Shown in pieces: positions 51,838-60,720 of a stretch of 64,000 nucleotides of DNA. Positions within the stretch are counted from its first letter, which is position 1. Every line of letters starts with the position of its first letter. The notes below the pieces were generated by a model. It had not been told where the DNA came from. It was given only the letters and a program-made list of their open reading frames with translations, and made no database searches. The stretch comes from Spirochaetes bacterium ADurb.BinA120 (GTDB lineage: Bacteria; Spirochaetota; UBA4802; UBA5368), in assembly GCA_002069125.1 (NCBI GenBank), contig MVZN01000009.1, forward strand, positions 1-64,000, given 5' to 3'. The translations under genes and the position numbers were made by a program.

Positions 51838-52767
51838 TTAGCCCTTTTTAACGAGTATCAGGTATTCGTACCGGTACAGATCCTCGATGAACTGCCGGAC
51901 AGCCTCGTGCTCGTCGCGTGCGGAGCGCGAGGCGAGGATAAAACGCACCTCGTCGGTCCAGCGCACATGGAGGAAATCCGCGTATGGGCCGCGCGCCGAA
52001 CGATATCCCAGGGCGCGGGCGACGCTTTCCAGGTGCGAGAATTTAATCGTGTATTCATCATGCCCCTTAAGCCCGATCCTCTCCGGGAATCCGGGCGGGT
52101 CCATGGCCAAGAAGGGCGCAAGCTCCGGCGGAGCTATCGCCTCGCAGCTGTGCTCGCTTACGAAGATTGCGGGCACGCCCGCGGCGCACAGCTTTTCGAC
52201 GGCGAGCGCGGCGCCGAGGTTGAAGACGAAGGGCCCCTCGGGCAACTCGAGGCCATAGTGCCGGAACAGGCGCCGGGCGGTTTGGACCTCGGCGACTTCA
52301 CACGCGCCCTCCAGCGCCTCCGCGTCGATATCGCAGAGCGCCGGGAAATCGCCGATGATTTCGTTCAGGATGGCGAGGTCATAGCTCGCAAGGCGCTCTT
52401 TGTCGAACTCGAAGAAGTCCCCCTCGATGAATTCGGCCCTCTCCGCGCCCACCGTCTCGCGTTGCCGCGAGAGGAGGTGCGGAGAGATGTCGAGCATCGT
52501 CGCCCGGACGCGGGGATGGGCAGCAAGAAGGTCGCGCATAACGAAACCGTATCCGCCTCCGATCTCCAGCATCCGGCTGACCCGCATCCAGTCAAGATGC
52601 CGCGCCAGGAGCCTCGAAAGGTGCGCTCCGTACGAAAGGTCTTCGCCAAGGGCGCGCCTGCAGGGGCCTTCGGGATCCTCGGTCATGGCGCACACGGTGA
52701 GCTCCCATCCCAGCGAATTCAGGTGATGGCGATGATAGTCGGCCGTGGAGCTTACGAAGGGCTTCAT
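51838..52767 (-). CDS. SAM-dependent methyltransferase, MidA-like
   Basis: 309 aa. Motif I is MLEIGGGYGFVMRDLL (about residues 66-81). Motif II is TMLDISPHLL, and LAILNEIIGDFPAL stands where MidA/NDUFAF7-type enzymes have N-E-x-x-D-x-x-P. The C-terminal part is larger than a minimal Rossmann methyltransferase. Members of that group methylate arginines in proteins; whether this one does is inference. It overlaps the upstream zinc-ribbon gene by four bases (ATGA). Confidence 0.72.
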   Translation of the reverse strand: MKPFVSSTADYHRHHLNSLGWELTVCAMTEDPEGPCRRALGEDLSYGAHLSRLLARHLDWMRVSRMLEIGGGYGFVMRDLLAAHPRVRATMLDISPHLLSRQRETVGAERAEFIEGDFFEFDKERLASYDLAILNEIIGDFPALCDIDAEALEGACEVAEVQTARRLFRHYGLELPEGPFVFNLGAALAVEKLCAAGVPAIFVSEHSCEAIAPPELAPFLAMDPPGFPERIGLKGHDEYTIKFSHLESVARALGYRSARGPYADFLHVRWTDEVRFILASRSARDEHEAVRQFIEDLYRYEYLILVKKG

Positions 52768-53177
52768 ATATAAACAGCCCCGCCGTCGGTCGCGGCGCCG
52801 CTGGAACAGAGCAGTCGGCCAAGAAGCGCCAGTGCAAGAATTACAATGACTGCGATCAGCACTATGCGCCGCTGGCGGGCGGCCGGAAGCAGTCGGAAAT
52901 TCTGCAGCGTGTACTTGACGGATAGAAGGCCGCGCACCGACGCCTCCCAGATTTTAGCGGGATCGATGGACTTCAAACGTCCGGCAAGATCAAGCCGCCG
53001 GCGGCCGGAGGCCGCCGGTTTATGCTTTAGGTCGAAGCGGGCGTTCCTGTAAAGGGCGGTATCGTCGGGATCGGCTATGAACTGGTGCCCGCAGACGCAA
53101 CGCACGCGTATCTTGCCCCTGTCAATCGGGAAACGAAGCCCCCTCCCACAGGATGGACATTCCTTTACCAGAAACAA
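52764..53177 (-). CDS. Zinc-ribbon membrane protein
   Basis: 137 aa. The N-terminus is a zinc ribbon, with C-x-x-C pairs in ECPSCGRGLRFP and RCVCGHQF. A basic middle region (residues 50-75) follows, then one transmembrane helix near the C-terminus (about 104-124). The topology suggests a cytoplasmic ribbon attached to the inner membrane. It is coupled to the MidA-like gene by a four-base overlap and lies 13 bp after the HDOD gene in the same direction. The function is unknown. Confidence 0.65.
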   Translation of the reverse strand: MFLVKECPSCGRGLRFPIDRGKIRVRCVCGHQFIADPDDTALYRNARFDLKHKPAASGRRRLDLAGRLKSIDPAKIWEASVRGLLSVKYTLQNFRLLPAARQRRIVLIAVIVILALALLGRLLCSSGAATDGGAVYI

Positions 53178-53190
53178 GGAGTATCTTTCC

Positions 53191-54051
53191 TCAGAGGATG
53201 GCCGTGGCCTGGTCCAGTATTTGAGGCATGTCGCGATAGAGCTCTTCGAGCTCGCGGTTGGAGAGTCCGAGCGTCTTGATCGCCGTATCGCTCAATTCAT
53301 GATACAAACCGTCCGCTCCGATTCCAATGCCGGCCATCAGGCAGAGCGTGTTGGCGATGTGGACGATCGAGACGATAGGCAGAAATTCCGCCGGGGATTT
53401 TTCGGGTTCGTGGTGGTGCCGCACTATGGCCTTGAGAACCTCGGGAAACTTCCACTTGGAGAGGATTTTTTCGCCGATCTCCTGGTGGTCGAACCCCATT
53501 ATCTCCTTTTCTGCCTGGGCAAATGGGATCTGGCGCGCCTGGGTGAGCTCGAGGATCTCGCGGAAGGTATTCTGCACGAACAGGGCAAGGACCGTTTTTC
53601 CGACGTCGTGGATGATCCCGCCGGTGAAGGCGATGTCCGCGACGGCCTTTTTATTTTTCATTATCGCGATTTTCTTGGAAAGGACCGCCACGGCGATTCC
53701 ATGCTTCCAGAGCTCGCCGCGGGCCAGGTCGTAGCCTACAATGATTTTGTTAAGCACCTCGCGGGTGGCGGCGACGATTACGATATCCTTGACCTCCTTG
53801 ATCCCCAGCGTGACGATGGCCCGGTCGATCGAGGAAATCTCCTTGCCCTTGCTGAAGTACGCTGAGTTGCAGAGCTTTAGTATATTCGTTGTGATGGCCT
53901 GGTCCTTGGAGATCTCTTCGGCTATGGCCTTGAAGGAGATATCCGGGTCGTTGACCATGGTGAGGACCTTGCTCGCGACATCCGGGATGGATGGGAGTTG
54001 GTCCAGATTGTTGATGATTCCCTGTATTCTTTGCTGTATATGCGCGTGCAT
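53191..54051 (-). CDS. HDOD domain protein
   Basis: 286 aa. An HDOD (HD-related output domain) protein. LPSIPDVASKVLTMVNDPDIS and DQAITTNILKLCNSAYF are the family opening. IIHDVGKTVL retains an H-D pair, and FDHQEIGEKILSKWKFP and IVRHHHEPE follow. No GGDEF or EAL domain is attached. HDOD proteins usually regulate signalling, often together with chemotaxis or second-messenger systems. cheD lies 20 bp upstream on the same strand, which supports such a role. Confidence 0.88.
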   Translation of the reverse strand: MHAHIQQRIQGIINNLDQLPSIPDVASKVLTMVNDPDISFKAIAEEISKDQAITTNILKLCNSAYFSKGKEISSIDRAIVTLGIKEVKDIVIVAATREVLNKIIVGYDLARGELWKHGIAVAVLSKKIAIMKNKKAVADIAFTGGIIHDVGKTVLALFVQNTFREILELTQARQIPFAQAEKEIMGFDHQEIGEKILSKWKFPEVLKAIVRHHHEPEKSPAEFLPIVSIVHIANTLCLMAGIGIGADGLYHELSDTAIKTLGLSNRELEELYRDMPQILDQATAIL

Positions 54052-54071
54052 GGGTTTACTCCACGGTGTGG

Positions 54072-54551
54072 TTATACTTTATAATAGAGTTTTTCCTGAC
54101 CGCCGGCCTTCACTTTAAGCCGGCCGTCCTCCAGGAAGAAATCGATCACCCTTCCCATGTTTCCTCCGGTGTCCTCCTCGAGGACCGGGATGCCGTTCTT
54201 TTCGAGTATTTTTTTGCTCTCTTCGACGTTGCGTTCGCCGATCTGGCCGAGGGTGACACTGGCGTTGAATTTGAACATCGAGGCCCCTCCGGCCAGCTTT
54301 GCCGAGAGGAATTCCTTTTTTGCCCCGTCTTTGAGAAGGCGGTTTACCAGAAGCGGAATGGCGCTGTCGGCGTATTTTTCGGCGACGCCGTCTCCGGGGT
54401 TGTTTGGAAGAAGAATATGGGCCATCCCTCCGATTTTTTTCATCCGGTCGTATATGCAGATTCCGACACAGCTTCCCAGTATCGTCCTCAGAACGCTCGG
54501 GCTGGAAGATGCTCCCATCTGGGAGACTCCGACGTTTATTAGTGTGTTCAT
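54072..54551 (-). CDS. cheD: Chemoreceptor glutamine deamidase CheD
   Basis: 159 aa, normal for CheD. It deamidates glutamines of chemoreceptors to glutamate. The catalytic cysteine is in LGSCVGICIYD and the histidine in GGMAHILLPNN. KLAGGASMF and the C-terminal IGERNVEESKKIL plus DTGGNMGRVIDF block are diagnostic. The start at 54551 (MNTLINVGVSQ) has AGG just upstream; an in-frame upstream extension is not family-like. It forms a unit with the HDOD and zinc-ribbon genes. It indicates a chemotactic, probably motile host. Confidence 0.93.
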   Translation of the reverse strand: MNTLINVGVSQMGASSSPSVLRTILGSCVGICIYDRMKKIGGMAHILLPNNPGDGVAEKYADSAIPLLVNRLLKDGAKKEFLSAKLAGGASMFKFNASVTLGQIGERNVEESKKILEKNGIPVLEEDTGGNMGRVIDFFLEDGRLKVKAGGQEKLYYKV

Positions 54552-54860
54552 ACCTGTAACTCTGGGATCCCCTGTTTTTCGATGCGACTCCAGAAGCGCA
54601 TGGTCCTTGCGTGGCCGGCATCCCGGCTTCGGCCTGATGCCCGGCCCGGCCATGAAAACCGTATTCGAACTCGCCTGGCGGCCCGTTCGAAGCGTTTTAC
54701 CCGCCTCGGGGCAGCCGGACCGGAAGCGCCCGAAAAGCCCCTAATGTTAGGGATCTTGAAGGGCGTTTGTCAAGGGAATTAGAGTGGACCGTGTTTTTTA
54801 TTTGCTTTTTCAAAAGAAAAGGGGCATACACGAGCAGTATGCAGCCTGAAACTAATCTCG

Positions 54861-55796
54861 ATGACAATGGACCCGCTCGAAAAAATAGATGAGATCTTGA
54901 ATGGCATAGACGCCGGCGCGGACAACGATACGGGCGCGGTCTATATAAACAGCGTAAAAAACGAGTTCGTTCTGTTCAACGGCAGGATCGAGATACCCCG
55001 TCTTCCGGTCAAGGAGATAGATCCGGCATCCGCCGCGGACATTCTCGCGTCGATAGCGCGGTACATCCCGGCCTATATGGCCGGAAGGCGTCTTGCGAGC
55101 GGGATCTCCGCGGCGCACCAGCACAGCCTGCGATTGGCCCGCCGTCTGGAGGGAAACCTTGTCGACTTTGTCCATCTCTTCCGGATAGATTTAAAATACG
55201 GCGGCGGGGCGGGCGAGATACTCGAGAGGGGGGGCACCGATTATTATCCGTCCTACGCGACGGATCGCGTATATTTTAAATCGCGTCTCGTGCCCGTGGA
55301 AAAGGAGGCCGCTCCCGGGACCGGCTTCCTGCCGGTGCGATTAGTGGATTCGACCTACACCGATTCCGACCAGTATTTTCACACCTTTGCCATTTTCGAG
55401 GAGACCGGAAATCGCGAAGCGACCATGGAAATCCACCGACGCCTCGACATGCGGGACATCTTCCCCGTTTCCACTTCCCTATACCCTTTCGTGGAATTCG
55501 AGCACTTTACCGCCTGCCTCAACGTGCCCGATCCTACAGCCCCGGAGCTCGAGAGGGCGAAGGCCGTGTTCGAGCCGCTTTTCCTCCATATTTATTCGCG
55601 CTATCGTCCGTTGCACGACAGATTTCCCCGCGACAAAATCGAGGAGTCGTTCCCCGAGCTTTGTCCATCCGCCGGCGGGGGAGCTCCGGGCGATGGCCTC
55701 CGCGCGCGTCTGGCGGAGTATTTCGGCGGATATTCCTTCCACCGTGATGACGAACTGGCGCTCAAGGGATGGTGGAGAATTGATATCGTGCGTTGA
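54861..55796 (+). CDS. Hypothetical protein of 311 aa
   Basis: Not recognised. There is no signal peptide, and the overall composition is that of a soluble cytosolic enzyme or binding protein. Visible segments are a helical region about 60-100 with ISAAHQHSLRLARRLEG, a strand-rich centre with RLVDSTYTDSDQYFHTFAIF, and a C-terminal half with LYPFVEFEHFTACLNVPDP and YFGGYSFHRDDELALKGWW. It heads a group of four overlapping plus-strand genes that ends with a phosphatase pair. The ribosome site is weak; ATG 54867 is an equally good start. Confidence 0.5.
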   Translation: MTMDPLEKIDEILNGIDAGADNDTGAVYINSVKNEFVLFNGRIEIPRLPVKEIDPASAADILASIARYIPAYMAGRRLASGISAAHQHSLRLARRLEGNLVDFVHLFRIDLKYGGGAGEILERGGTDYYPSYATDRVYFKSRLVPVEKEAAPGTGFLPVRLVDSTYTDSDQYFHTFAIFEETGNREATMEIHRRLDMRDIFPVSTSLYPFVEFEHFTACLNVPDPTAPELERAKAVFEPLFLHIYSRYRPLHDRFPRDKIEESFPELCPSAGGGAPGDGLRARLAEYFGGYSFHRDDELALKGWWRIDIVR

Positions 55797-56373
55797 TATA
55801 AAAAGGGTCCCGTTTCGGCGGAGAGCGCGGGCGTTCCGGCTTCTCCTCGCCCTTTCTGCGGGAGGCTGTCTCTGTTCCCCTCCCGGCCCGCCATTGGACG
55901 GCCTTGTACTGGGATCGAGCCTCGAGCCCGACGGTTCCATGGCCGACGAATCGCTGGCGTACACATTCAGGCCTTTTCTAAAGAAGGGCACAAACCGGGA
56001 TCTCTTCAATCACATCTATTTTCAGGGCGATACGGTCTGTTTCAGCGTTCGGGCCTCGCGGCCTGTGGCGAAAAGCGCGGTTCGGGCATGGTTTGTTGAT
56101 CCCGAAAGCGGCAGGCGTTTCCCCGCGGAGAGGCTGGATGTAGAGGGAAAGAGGATATCCGGCTTTTCCCTTGTTGGGAGCCTGCTCGGCTCCTTCTTCG
56201 AGGGAATACGGGATAAGCCCGCGCCAAAAGGCCATCTGAACGGGGTCAGCGTCCCGTTCGAGCTTATCGTAACGATGGCGGATGAAAGCGGCGAGCACTC
56301 CGCCAGCGTGAAATCCTCCTTCGTAATTCGTTATGCGATAATGAATGAGAGTAAGGTCGATGGGCGGCCGTAA
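55780..56373 (+). CDS. Probable exported protein of unknown function
   Basis: 197 aa if TTG 55780 is used. It has a basic N-terminus (RRRARAFR), a hydrophobic run and a cysteine cluster LSAGGCLCS near residue 30, consistent with a lipoprotein with a loose lipobox. The mature part has an immunoglobulin-like strand pattern (DTVCFSVRASRPVAKSAVRA and VPFELIVTMADESGEHSASV), as in presynaptic-type carrier or ligand-binding domains. No ATG is available. It overlaps the upstream gene by 17 bp and the downstream gene by 14 bp, so it is part of a coupled operon. Confidence 0.5.
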   Translation: MISCVDIKRVPFRRRARAFRLLLALSAGGCLCSPPGPPLDGLVLGSSLEPDGSMADESLAYTFRPFLKKGTNRDLFNHIYFQGDTVCFSVRASRPVAKSAVRAWFVDPESGRRFPAERLDVEGKRISGFSLVGSLLGSFFEGIRDKPAPKGHLNGVSVPFELIVTMADESGEHSASVKSSFVIRYAIMNESKVDGRP

Positions 56374-56983
56374 CGGTTTGCGCCTTAAAAATTCGTATTA
56401 CATCATGCGCCACGGCCAGAGTGAGGCGAATATTGGGCGGTATATCTGCAGTTCGCCGGCCGGAGGACTTAATTCATGCGGACTTACGCCGGAAGGAGTC
56501 CGCCAGGCGCGGGAGGCGGCATCGAAGAGTCTCGCCGGGGAGCGGGACATTGTGGTGTGCTCATCGGATTTTTTGCGCGCCCGCCAGACCTCGGAGGCCA
56601 TCGCCAAAATCCTCCCGATTGAAGAAACCATACACACGCCCCTCCTGCGTGAGCGTTTTTTCGGGACGTACGATGGAGGTGATGATACACTGTACCAGGA
56701 GGTCTGGAGGGCCGACTGGGGCAATCCCTACAATCAGGAGGCCGGGGTCGAGTCGCCTGCCGCGGTGAGACTAAGAGCCCTTGCCGCCGTGCACGAGTGC
56801 GAGCGCCGGTATAAGGGAAGGACGATCCTTCTTATATCGCACGGTGACACCCTGCAGATACTCTTTGCGGCCTTTCTCGGACTTTCCCCCGAACGGCACC
56901 GCGAGATGGAACCGATCAAAAACGCGGAGATACGCAGGATAGTTCCTATAGACGGTCTCCGCCTGAAGGAGCTTGAACCATGA
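56360..56983 (+). CDS. Histidine phosphatase (phosphoglycerate-mutase-like)
   Basis: 207 aa. The histidine phosphatase signature is YYIMRHGQSEAN (phospho-accepting His), with DFLRARQTSEAIA (second Arg), LLRERFFGTYDGGDD (Glu) and LLISHGDTLQILFAA (second His), all present. The substrate could be a phosphosugar, nucleotide or other phosphomonoester. It is coupled on both sides: the start lies inside the previous gene and its stop overlaps the alkaline phosphatase start by four bases. Confidence 0.88.
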   Translation: MGGRNGLRLKNSYYIMRHGQSEANIGRYICSSPAGGLNSCGLTPEGVRQAREAASKSLAGERDIVVCSSDFLRARQTSEAIAKILPIEETIHTPLLRERFFGTYDGGDDTLYQEVWRADWGNPYNQEAGVESPAAVRLRALAAVHECERRYKGRTILLISHGDTLQILFAAFLGLSPERHREMEPIKNAEIRRIVPIDGLRLKELEP

Positions 56984-58584
56984 TGCGCCGATTGAAGACC
57001 CGCCTTAGAGGCCTTGTTCCGTACCCTTCGTTTCCCGTCATTCTCTTTCTTATAGTATCCTGTTTGTCCTGTTCGCGCTCCGGCTCAGAGGTTAAAAACC
57101 TCATTCTTCTGATAGGGGACGGCATGGGACCGCAGGAGATCGGACTGGCGCTGAGCTATGCGCGATACTCCGAGAGCCCGGCCCTAAAGGACAGGGCCCT
57201 CGCCCTGGAGAAGCTTATGAATGAGGGCACGACAGGAATCGCCCTCACCAGCCCCGAGGGTTTCCTGGTGACTGACTCCGCAGCCTCCGCCACGCAGATA
57301 GCCACGGGCAAAAAATCGCGGCCCGGAATGATAGGCCTGGACCGCGACGGGAACCGGGCCGAAAGCATTCTCGAAAAGGCCCGCAAAAGCGGCCGCTCGG
57401 CGGGGCTTGTTTCGGACACGCGCATAACGCACGCCACCCCGGCCGCCTTCGCGGCGCACAGACCCAGCCGCGCCATGGAAAGCGAGATAGCCCTGGACAT
57501 TTTGGATTCGGGTGCGGAGGTGCTGCTCTCGGGGGGGCTTCGCCACTGGCTGCCCGGGGGCACCGATGGGTCGGCCTTGAAGCCCGCCGGCTCCGTGGGC
57601 TTCCCGGTACGTTCCGCGCGCAAGGACGGCAGGAACCTGCTCGAAGAGGTCCGTAGCCAAGGATATGCGACGGTATTCGACCGGGCCTCCTTAAAGGAGA
57701 GCTCCTCACCGAAACTCCTCGGCCTCTTTGCCGCTTCCGAAATGCCCGACGCGATAACCGTCAACAGGACGCGCTCTCATAAGGAGCGCACCGTCCCGAC
57801 ACTCGCCGAGATGACTGAAAAGGCTCTTCAAACGCTCTCTCAAAATAAAAAAGGCTTCTTTCTTATGGTGGAGGGCGGACAGATCGATTACGCGGGACAC
57901 AGTAACGACGCTGGTCGGCTTCTCCACGAGATGCTCGTCTTCAATGAAGCGGCGGATGTAGTATACCGATGGGCGCGCGGACGCTCCGACACACTCGTGG
58001 TGGTGATAGCCGACCACGCGACCGGCGGATTTTCCTTTAGCTATTCACGCCATAATCCTCCTCCGGCTATAAGGCTTCCCGGAGCCGCGTTTAAGGATAA
58101 GGAGTATTCTGCAAGAAACAACTATGTAAATCCCTCGGTGCTCGACAGGCTTTACGCTCAGAAGAAGAGCTTCGAGAACATACGCAGGGAGTTCGAAGCC
58201 CTCGATACCGCCCTGCAAACCCCCGAGCGTTTCATGCGCATGTTCAACGAGGCTGTGGAGTTTAAAATAAGCCTGTCACAGGCGGCCGGCATCCTGGAGC
58301 TGATGGACGCGCCACCCGGCTTCATGTTCAAGAAGGAGCGCGTTTATAAAATCCCAAGGATAAGGGACTTCCCGGAGTTTTACACGGCTGCCATGGAGAA
58401 CAGAAGCAATCTCATGGCGAGGGCGGTGGCGCCGGAGCAGGGCGTGGTGTGGTCCACGGGCGGGCACACGGCCAGCCCGGTGCTCGTTACGGCCTGGGGG
58501 CCGGCCAAGCATACGCGTTCTTTCGGTGGTGTGCATCATACCACCGACGTGTATCGTTTAATGGCCGGGGCCCTGGGATTGTAA
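56980..58584 (+). CDS. Alkaline phosphatase, lipoprotein type
   Basis: 534 aa. An exported phosphomonoesterase. The hydrophobic N-terminus (16-27) ends with two cysteines (SCLSC), giving a lipoprotein or membrane-held enzyme. Catalytic and metal residues: D47 in LLIGDGMGP, nucleophile S100 in FLVTDSAAS, THATPAAFAAH, GGQIDYAGHSND (metal), IADHATGG and STGGHTASPV. This is the PhoA superfamily (Pfam alkaline phosphatase). It is the last gene of a four-gene operon with another phosphatase, which fits phosphate scavenging; no pho box was recognised. Confidence 0.92.
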   Translation: MMRRLKTRLRGLVPYPSFPVILFLIVSCLSCSRSGSEVKNLILLIGDGMGPQEIGLALSYARYSESPALKDRALALEKLMNEGTTGIALTSPEGFLVTDSAASATQIATGKKSRPGMIGLDRDGNRAESILEKARKSGRSAGLVSDTRITHATPAAFAAHRPSRAMESEIALDILDSGAEVLLSGGLRHWLPGGTDGSALKPAGSVGFPVRSARKDGRNLLEEVRSQGYATVFDRASLKESSSPKLLGLFAASEMPDAITVNRTRSHKERTVPTLAEMTEKALQTLSQNKKGFFLMVEGGQIDYAGHSNDAGRLLHEMLVFNEAADVVYRWARGRSDTLVVVIADHATGGFSFSYSRHNPPPAIRLPGAAFKDKEYSARNNYVNPSVLDRLYAQKKSFENIRREFEALDTALQTPERFMRMFNEAVEFKISLSQAAGILELMDAPPGFMFKKERVYKIPRIRDFPEFYTAAMENRSNLMARAVAPEQGVVWSTGGHTASPVLVTAWGPAKHTRSFGGVHHTTDVYRLMAGALGL

Positions 58585-58590
58585 ACGGGC

Positions 58591-59535
58591 TCAGCCTATC
58601 GGTCCGAGCGGGTTCGCGGCCTCGCCATGGCCGCTCTCGCCGAGTGGATTTTCGGCGTCGTTGGAGAGCTGTTCGCGGACGTCCTCATATTCACCGCTTT
58701 CGTTCGTCTCGATGGTGGAGGTTATTACGTACTTTTTATCCGGTAGTGTAAGCACCTCCTCCCTGGTTTCGAGGGAGGTGATGTTGATGGTCCCGCTCCT
58801 GGGTATCAGGATCGTCTTATTGCCCGCGACTTTAAGAATAAACTCCGTTCTCGATGATTTGATCCGCGCGTTCGGGGTCATATAGAAGTATTCCGGCTCG
58901 CCCTCCGGATTGTTGAATCGTGTAAAAAGGGTGCCTTTAATGAGTTTGAAAACGAATTCGGCCTGTCCCCGCCCGTGTTTCATCATGGCCCTTCCGAGGC
59001 GCAGCTCGCTATTTTCATGAATTTTCAGGAGAAAATGGTTCTTGTAGGAGAGCACCAGAATGGATTTCCTCGGGACATCGATGAGGCTTCCCTCGTAGAT
59101 AGTGCTTTGGTAGTTGACGGGAGATCCATCCACAAGCGCTCCGCCCCTGATATGGTATACGTATAGCGGAAGCGGCCTGGGGGCGCGGATTTTATAGACG
59201 AAAAATCCCGCACCGGCGGCAACGATAACAAACGCCAGGGCGCCGGCGGCTGCCTTGCGATTCAGTCCGTTCAGAACGCCGCGGATGGCTTCCACAAGGG
59301 AGAGCCTGGCCGAAGTGCGATATGCCTTCCAGTAAGCCGCCAGGACGCGCCTTTCCATTTCCGGAGAAGGGTTTATGGTTTCCGTGTCCGATGGCGCGAG
59401 GATCTTTTTAAGTCCGTTGAGGCGTTCCCGGCAGTCGGCGCAATTGTCGAGATGATGGACCACGGCGTCCCCTATCCCTCCCCCAAGGAGGATGGAGCGC
59501 ATGGACCTGTCGTCGATGTGGGCGCCCTTTTTCAA
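58591..59535 (-). CDS. Zinc-finger anti-sigma factor with periplasmic FecR domain
   Basis: 314 aa. The cytoplasmic N-terminus has an anti-sigma zinc finger (H-x3-C-x2-C as HHLDNCADC). A transmembrane helix follows at about 95-116. The FecR domain after it has SELRLGRA, the FTRFNNPEGEPEYFYMTPNARI region with the family pattern F-x-V-x-T-P-x-A, and SRTEFIL. It would hold the ECF sigma factor encoded just upstream (59687-60196) and release it on an envelope signal. The start is taken as TTG 59535 with AGGAAGAG upstream; ATG 59502 is an alternative. Confidence 0.85.
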   Translation of the reverse strand: MKKGAHIDDRSMRSILLGGGIGDAVVHHLDNCADCRERLNGLKKILAPSDTETINPSPEMERRVLAAYWKAYRTSARLSLVEAIRGVLNGLNRKAAAGALAFVIVAAGAGFFVYKIRAPRPLPLYVYHIRGGALVDGSPVNYQSTIYEGSLIDVPRKSILVLSYKNHFLLKIHENSELRLGRAMMKHGRGQAEFVFKLIKGTLFTRFNNPEGEPEYFYMTPNARIKSSRTEFILKVAGNKTILIPRSGTINITSLETREEVLTLPDKKYVITSTIETNESGEYEDVREQLSNDAENPLGESGHGEAANPLGPIG

Positions 59536-59686
59536 TCTCTTCCTCTTATTTTAGATGATTGTATCACCGATATTGCGCTTCGTCATTGCCGGCCGTTCAC
59601 GATGGCCTGTTTTGTTCGGAAACAGCGGCATCCTATAAGATAAAACAATCGTAAGACTTAAAGCTGCCATGTTTTGCACAAAAAAT
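59536..59686. other. Spacer between ECF sigma and anti-sigma genes
   Basis: 151 bases without a supported gene. A 39-codon minus-strand frame (59670-59551) lacks a ribosome site and is not called. No terminator is visible, so sigma and anti-sigma may still share a transcript. Confidence 0.4.
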
Positions 59687-60196
59687 TTATATAAAACATT
59701 TTTTTTTAAGGTGCGCGGCAAGACCATCTATCAATGCCGCAAGTTTCCTCCTGGCGGTTCGCTCGGATATCCCCAGGGAATTTGCGATCTCCGGGATACT
59801 CATCCCCGATTCCTTGCTCATTATGAATATCGACCTGGAGACCTCGTCGGCCGATTGTATGTGCCGGTATATCTCCCGGTTCAGCTCGTCCAGTTCGAGC
59901 GCATCCTCCATGTATCCCTCCGCGGATATATTGCTGTCCTCCTCGAGCGGAACCGGAGTGATGCGCCGATCGCGTTTCCGGTAATTCAAGACGAGATTAT
60001 GCGCCGTTCTATAAAGGAACGACCTTATGTTCACGTCGACAAGCTCATATTTAAGGGAATATTTGATCAGATTTTCAAAGCAGTCCTGAAGGATATCCTC
60101 CGAGGACTCATGTGAGTGAGCGAATCGATAAATATATACAAATAATTCTTTTTTGTATAATGCGTAAATATCACGCAGTCGCGCTTCGGTAAGCAT
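59687..60196 (-). CDS. ECF sigma factor (RpoE-like)
   Basis: 169 aa. Region 2 is DIYALYKKELFVYIYRFAHSHESSEDILQD-type helices (about residues 8-60) with RSFLYRTAHNLVLNYRKR (about 64-82). Region 4 is a helix-turn-helix, SIPEIANSLGISERTARRKLAALI (about 130-155). It is probably controlled by the FecR-type anti-sigma factor encoded downstream. It diverges from the small Lys/Ala-rich gene at 60296 across a 99-bp region with a 19-bp palindrome, a likely regulated promoter region. Confidence 0.9.
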   Translation of the reverse strand: MLTEARLRDIYALYKKELFVYIYRFAHSHESSEDILQDCFENLIKYSLKYELVDVNIRSFLYRTAHNLVLNYRKRDRRITPVPLEEDSNISAEGYMEDALELDELNREIYRHIQSADEVSRSIFIMSKESGMSIPEIANSLGISERTARRKLAALIDGLAAHLKKKCFI

Positions 60197-60247
60197 ATTT
60201 TTCAGGAAATAATGTCCGAAAATCGGGTCTCGATTGTTTTACAAGGT

Positions 60248-60266
60248 ATAGAACCCCGGGTTCTAT
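60248..60266. promoter_or_regulatory. Palindrome in the ECF sigma / 60296 divergent promoter region
   Basis: ATAGAACCCCGGGTTCTAT, nine-base arms around a central C. It is a candidate operator, or overlapping ECF -35-like AGAACC boxes in both directions. Confidence 0.45.
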
Positions 60267-60295
60267 GATTTTAACAATCAAAAAAGGAGTCGTAT

Positions 60296-60553
60296 ATGAA
60301 AAAAGTATTAAGCCTTTTGGTTGCTCTTGCTTTTGTCGTGTCGACCACGGCGTTTGCGGCCGATGCTCCGAAAAAAGACACAGCCGGTAAGGCGGTAAAG
60401 GTCGAGGAGAAAAAGGCAGACGATAAATGCGCTAAGAAGGACGAGAAGAAAGCCGCTCCGAAGCCTGAGGCCGCCCCGAAGAAAGCCGACGACAAGGCCG
60501 CGAAGAAGGACGACAAGGCCGCTAAGAAGGACGAGAAGAAGGCGACCAAGTAG
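60296..60553 (+). CDS. Small exported Lys/Ala/Asp-rich protein
   Basis: 85 aa. A clear Sec signal peptide (MKKVLSLLVALAFVVSTTAFA, cleavage before ADA) is followed by a mature chain made almost entirely of Ala, Lys, Asp, Glu and Pro in short KKADDKAAKKDDK-like repeats. It is intrinsically disordered and very highly charged. AAAGGAG lies 8 bases before the ATG. It could bind anionic envelope polymers, DNA or metal, but no function is established. It is divergent from the ECF sigma gene and may belong to its regulon. Confidence 0.75.
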   Translation: MKKVLSLLVALAFVVSTTAFAADAPKKDTAGKAVKVEEKKADDKCAKKDEKKAAPKPEAAPKKADDKAAKKDDKAAKKDEKKATK

Positions 60554-60610
60554 GTAGAGCCCGGTGTTCCGACTGTAGTTTATGTAATTAAAATTTACAG
60601 CGGAAATATT

Positions 60611-60643
60611 TTCCCCCCTCCGCTCTAGACGCGGCGGGGGGAA
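60611..60643 (+). terminator. GC hairpin after the 60296 gene
   Basis: 12 bp of stem with one mismatch (60611-60618 and 60620-60623 paired with 60631-60634 and 60636-60643), 7-base loop. No T-run follows, so it may be an attenuator or a protecting 3' structure. Confidence 0.45.
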
Positions 60644-60720
60644 GGTTCAATCTCACAGTGGAATGGCTTTATTTGCGGTACAATATGGGTCTTATAATAA
60701 TAAAAAACAAGGAGATTCAC

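Noticed and set aside
59551-59670. 39-codon frame between ECF sigma and anti-sigma genes
   Set aside because: It has no ribosome site and atypical composition; probably chance.
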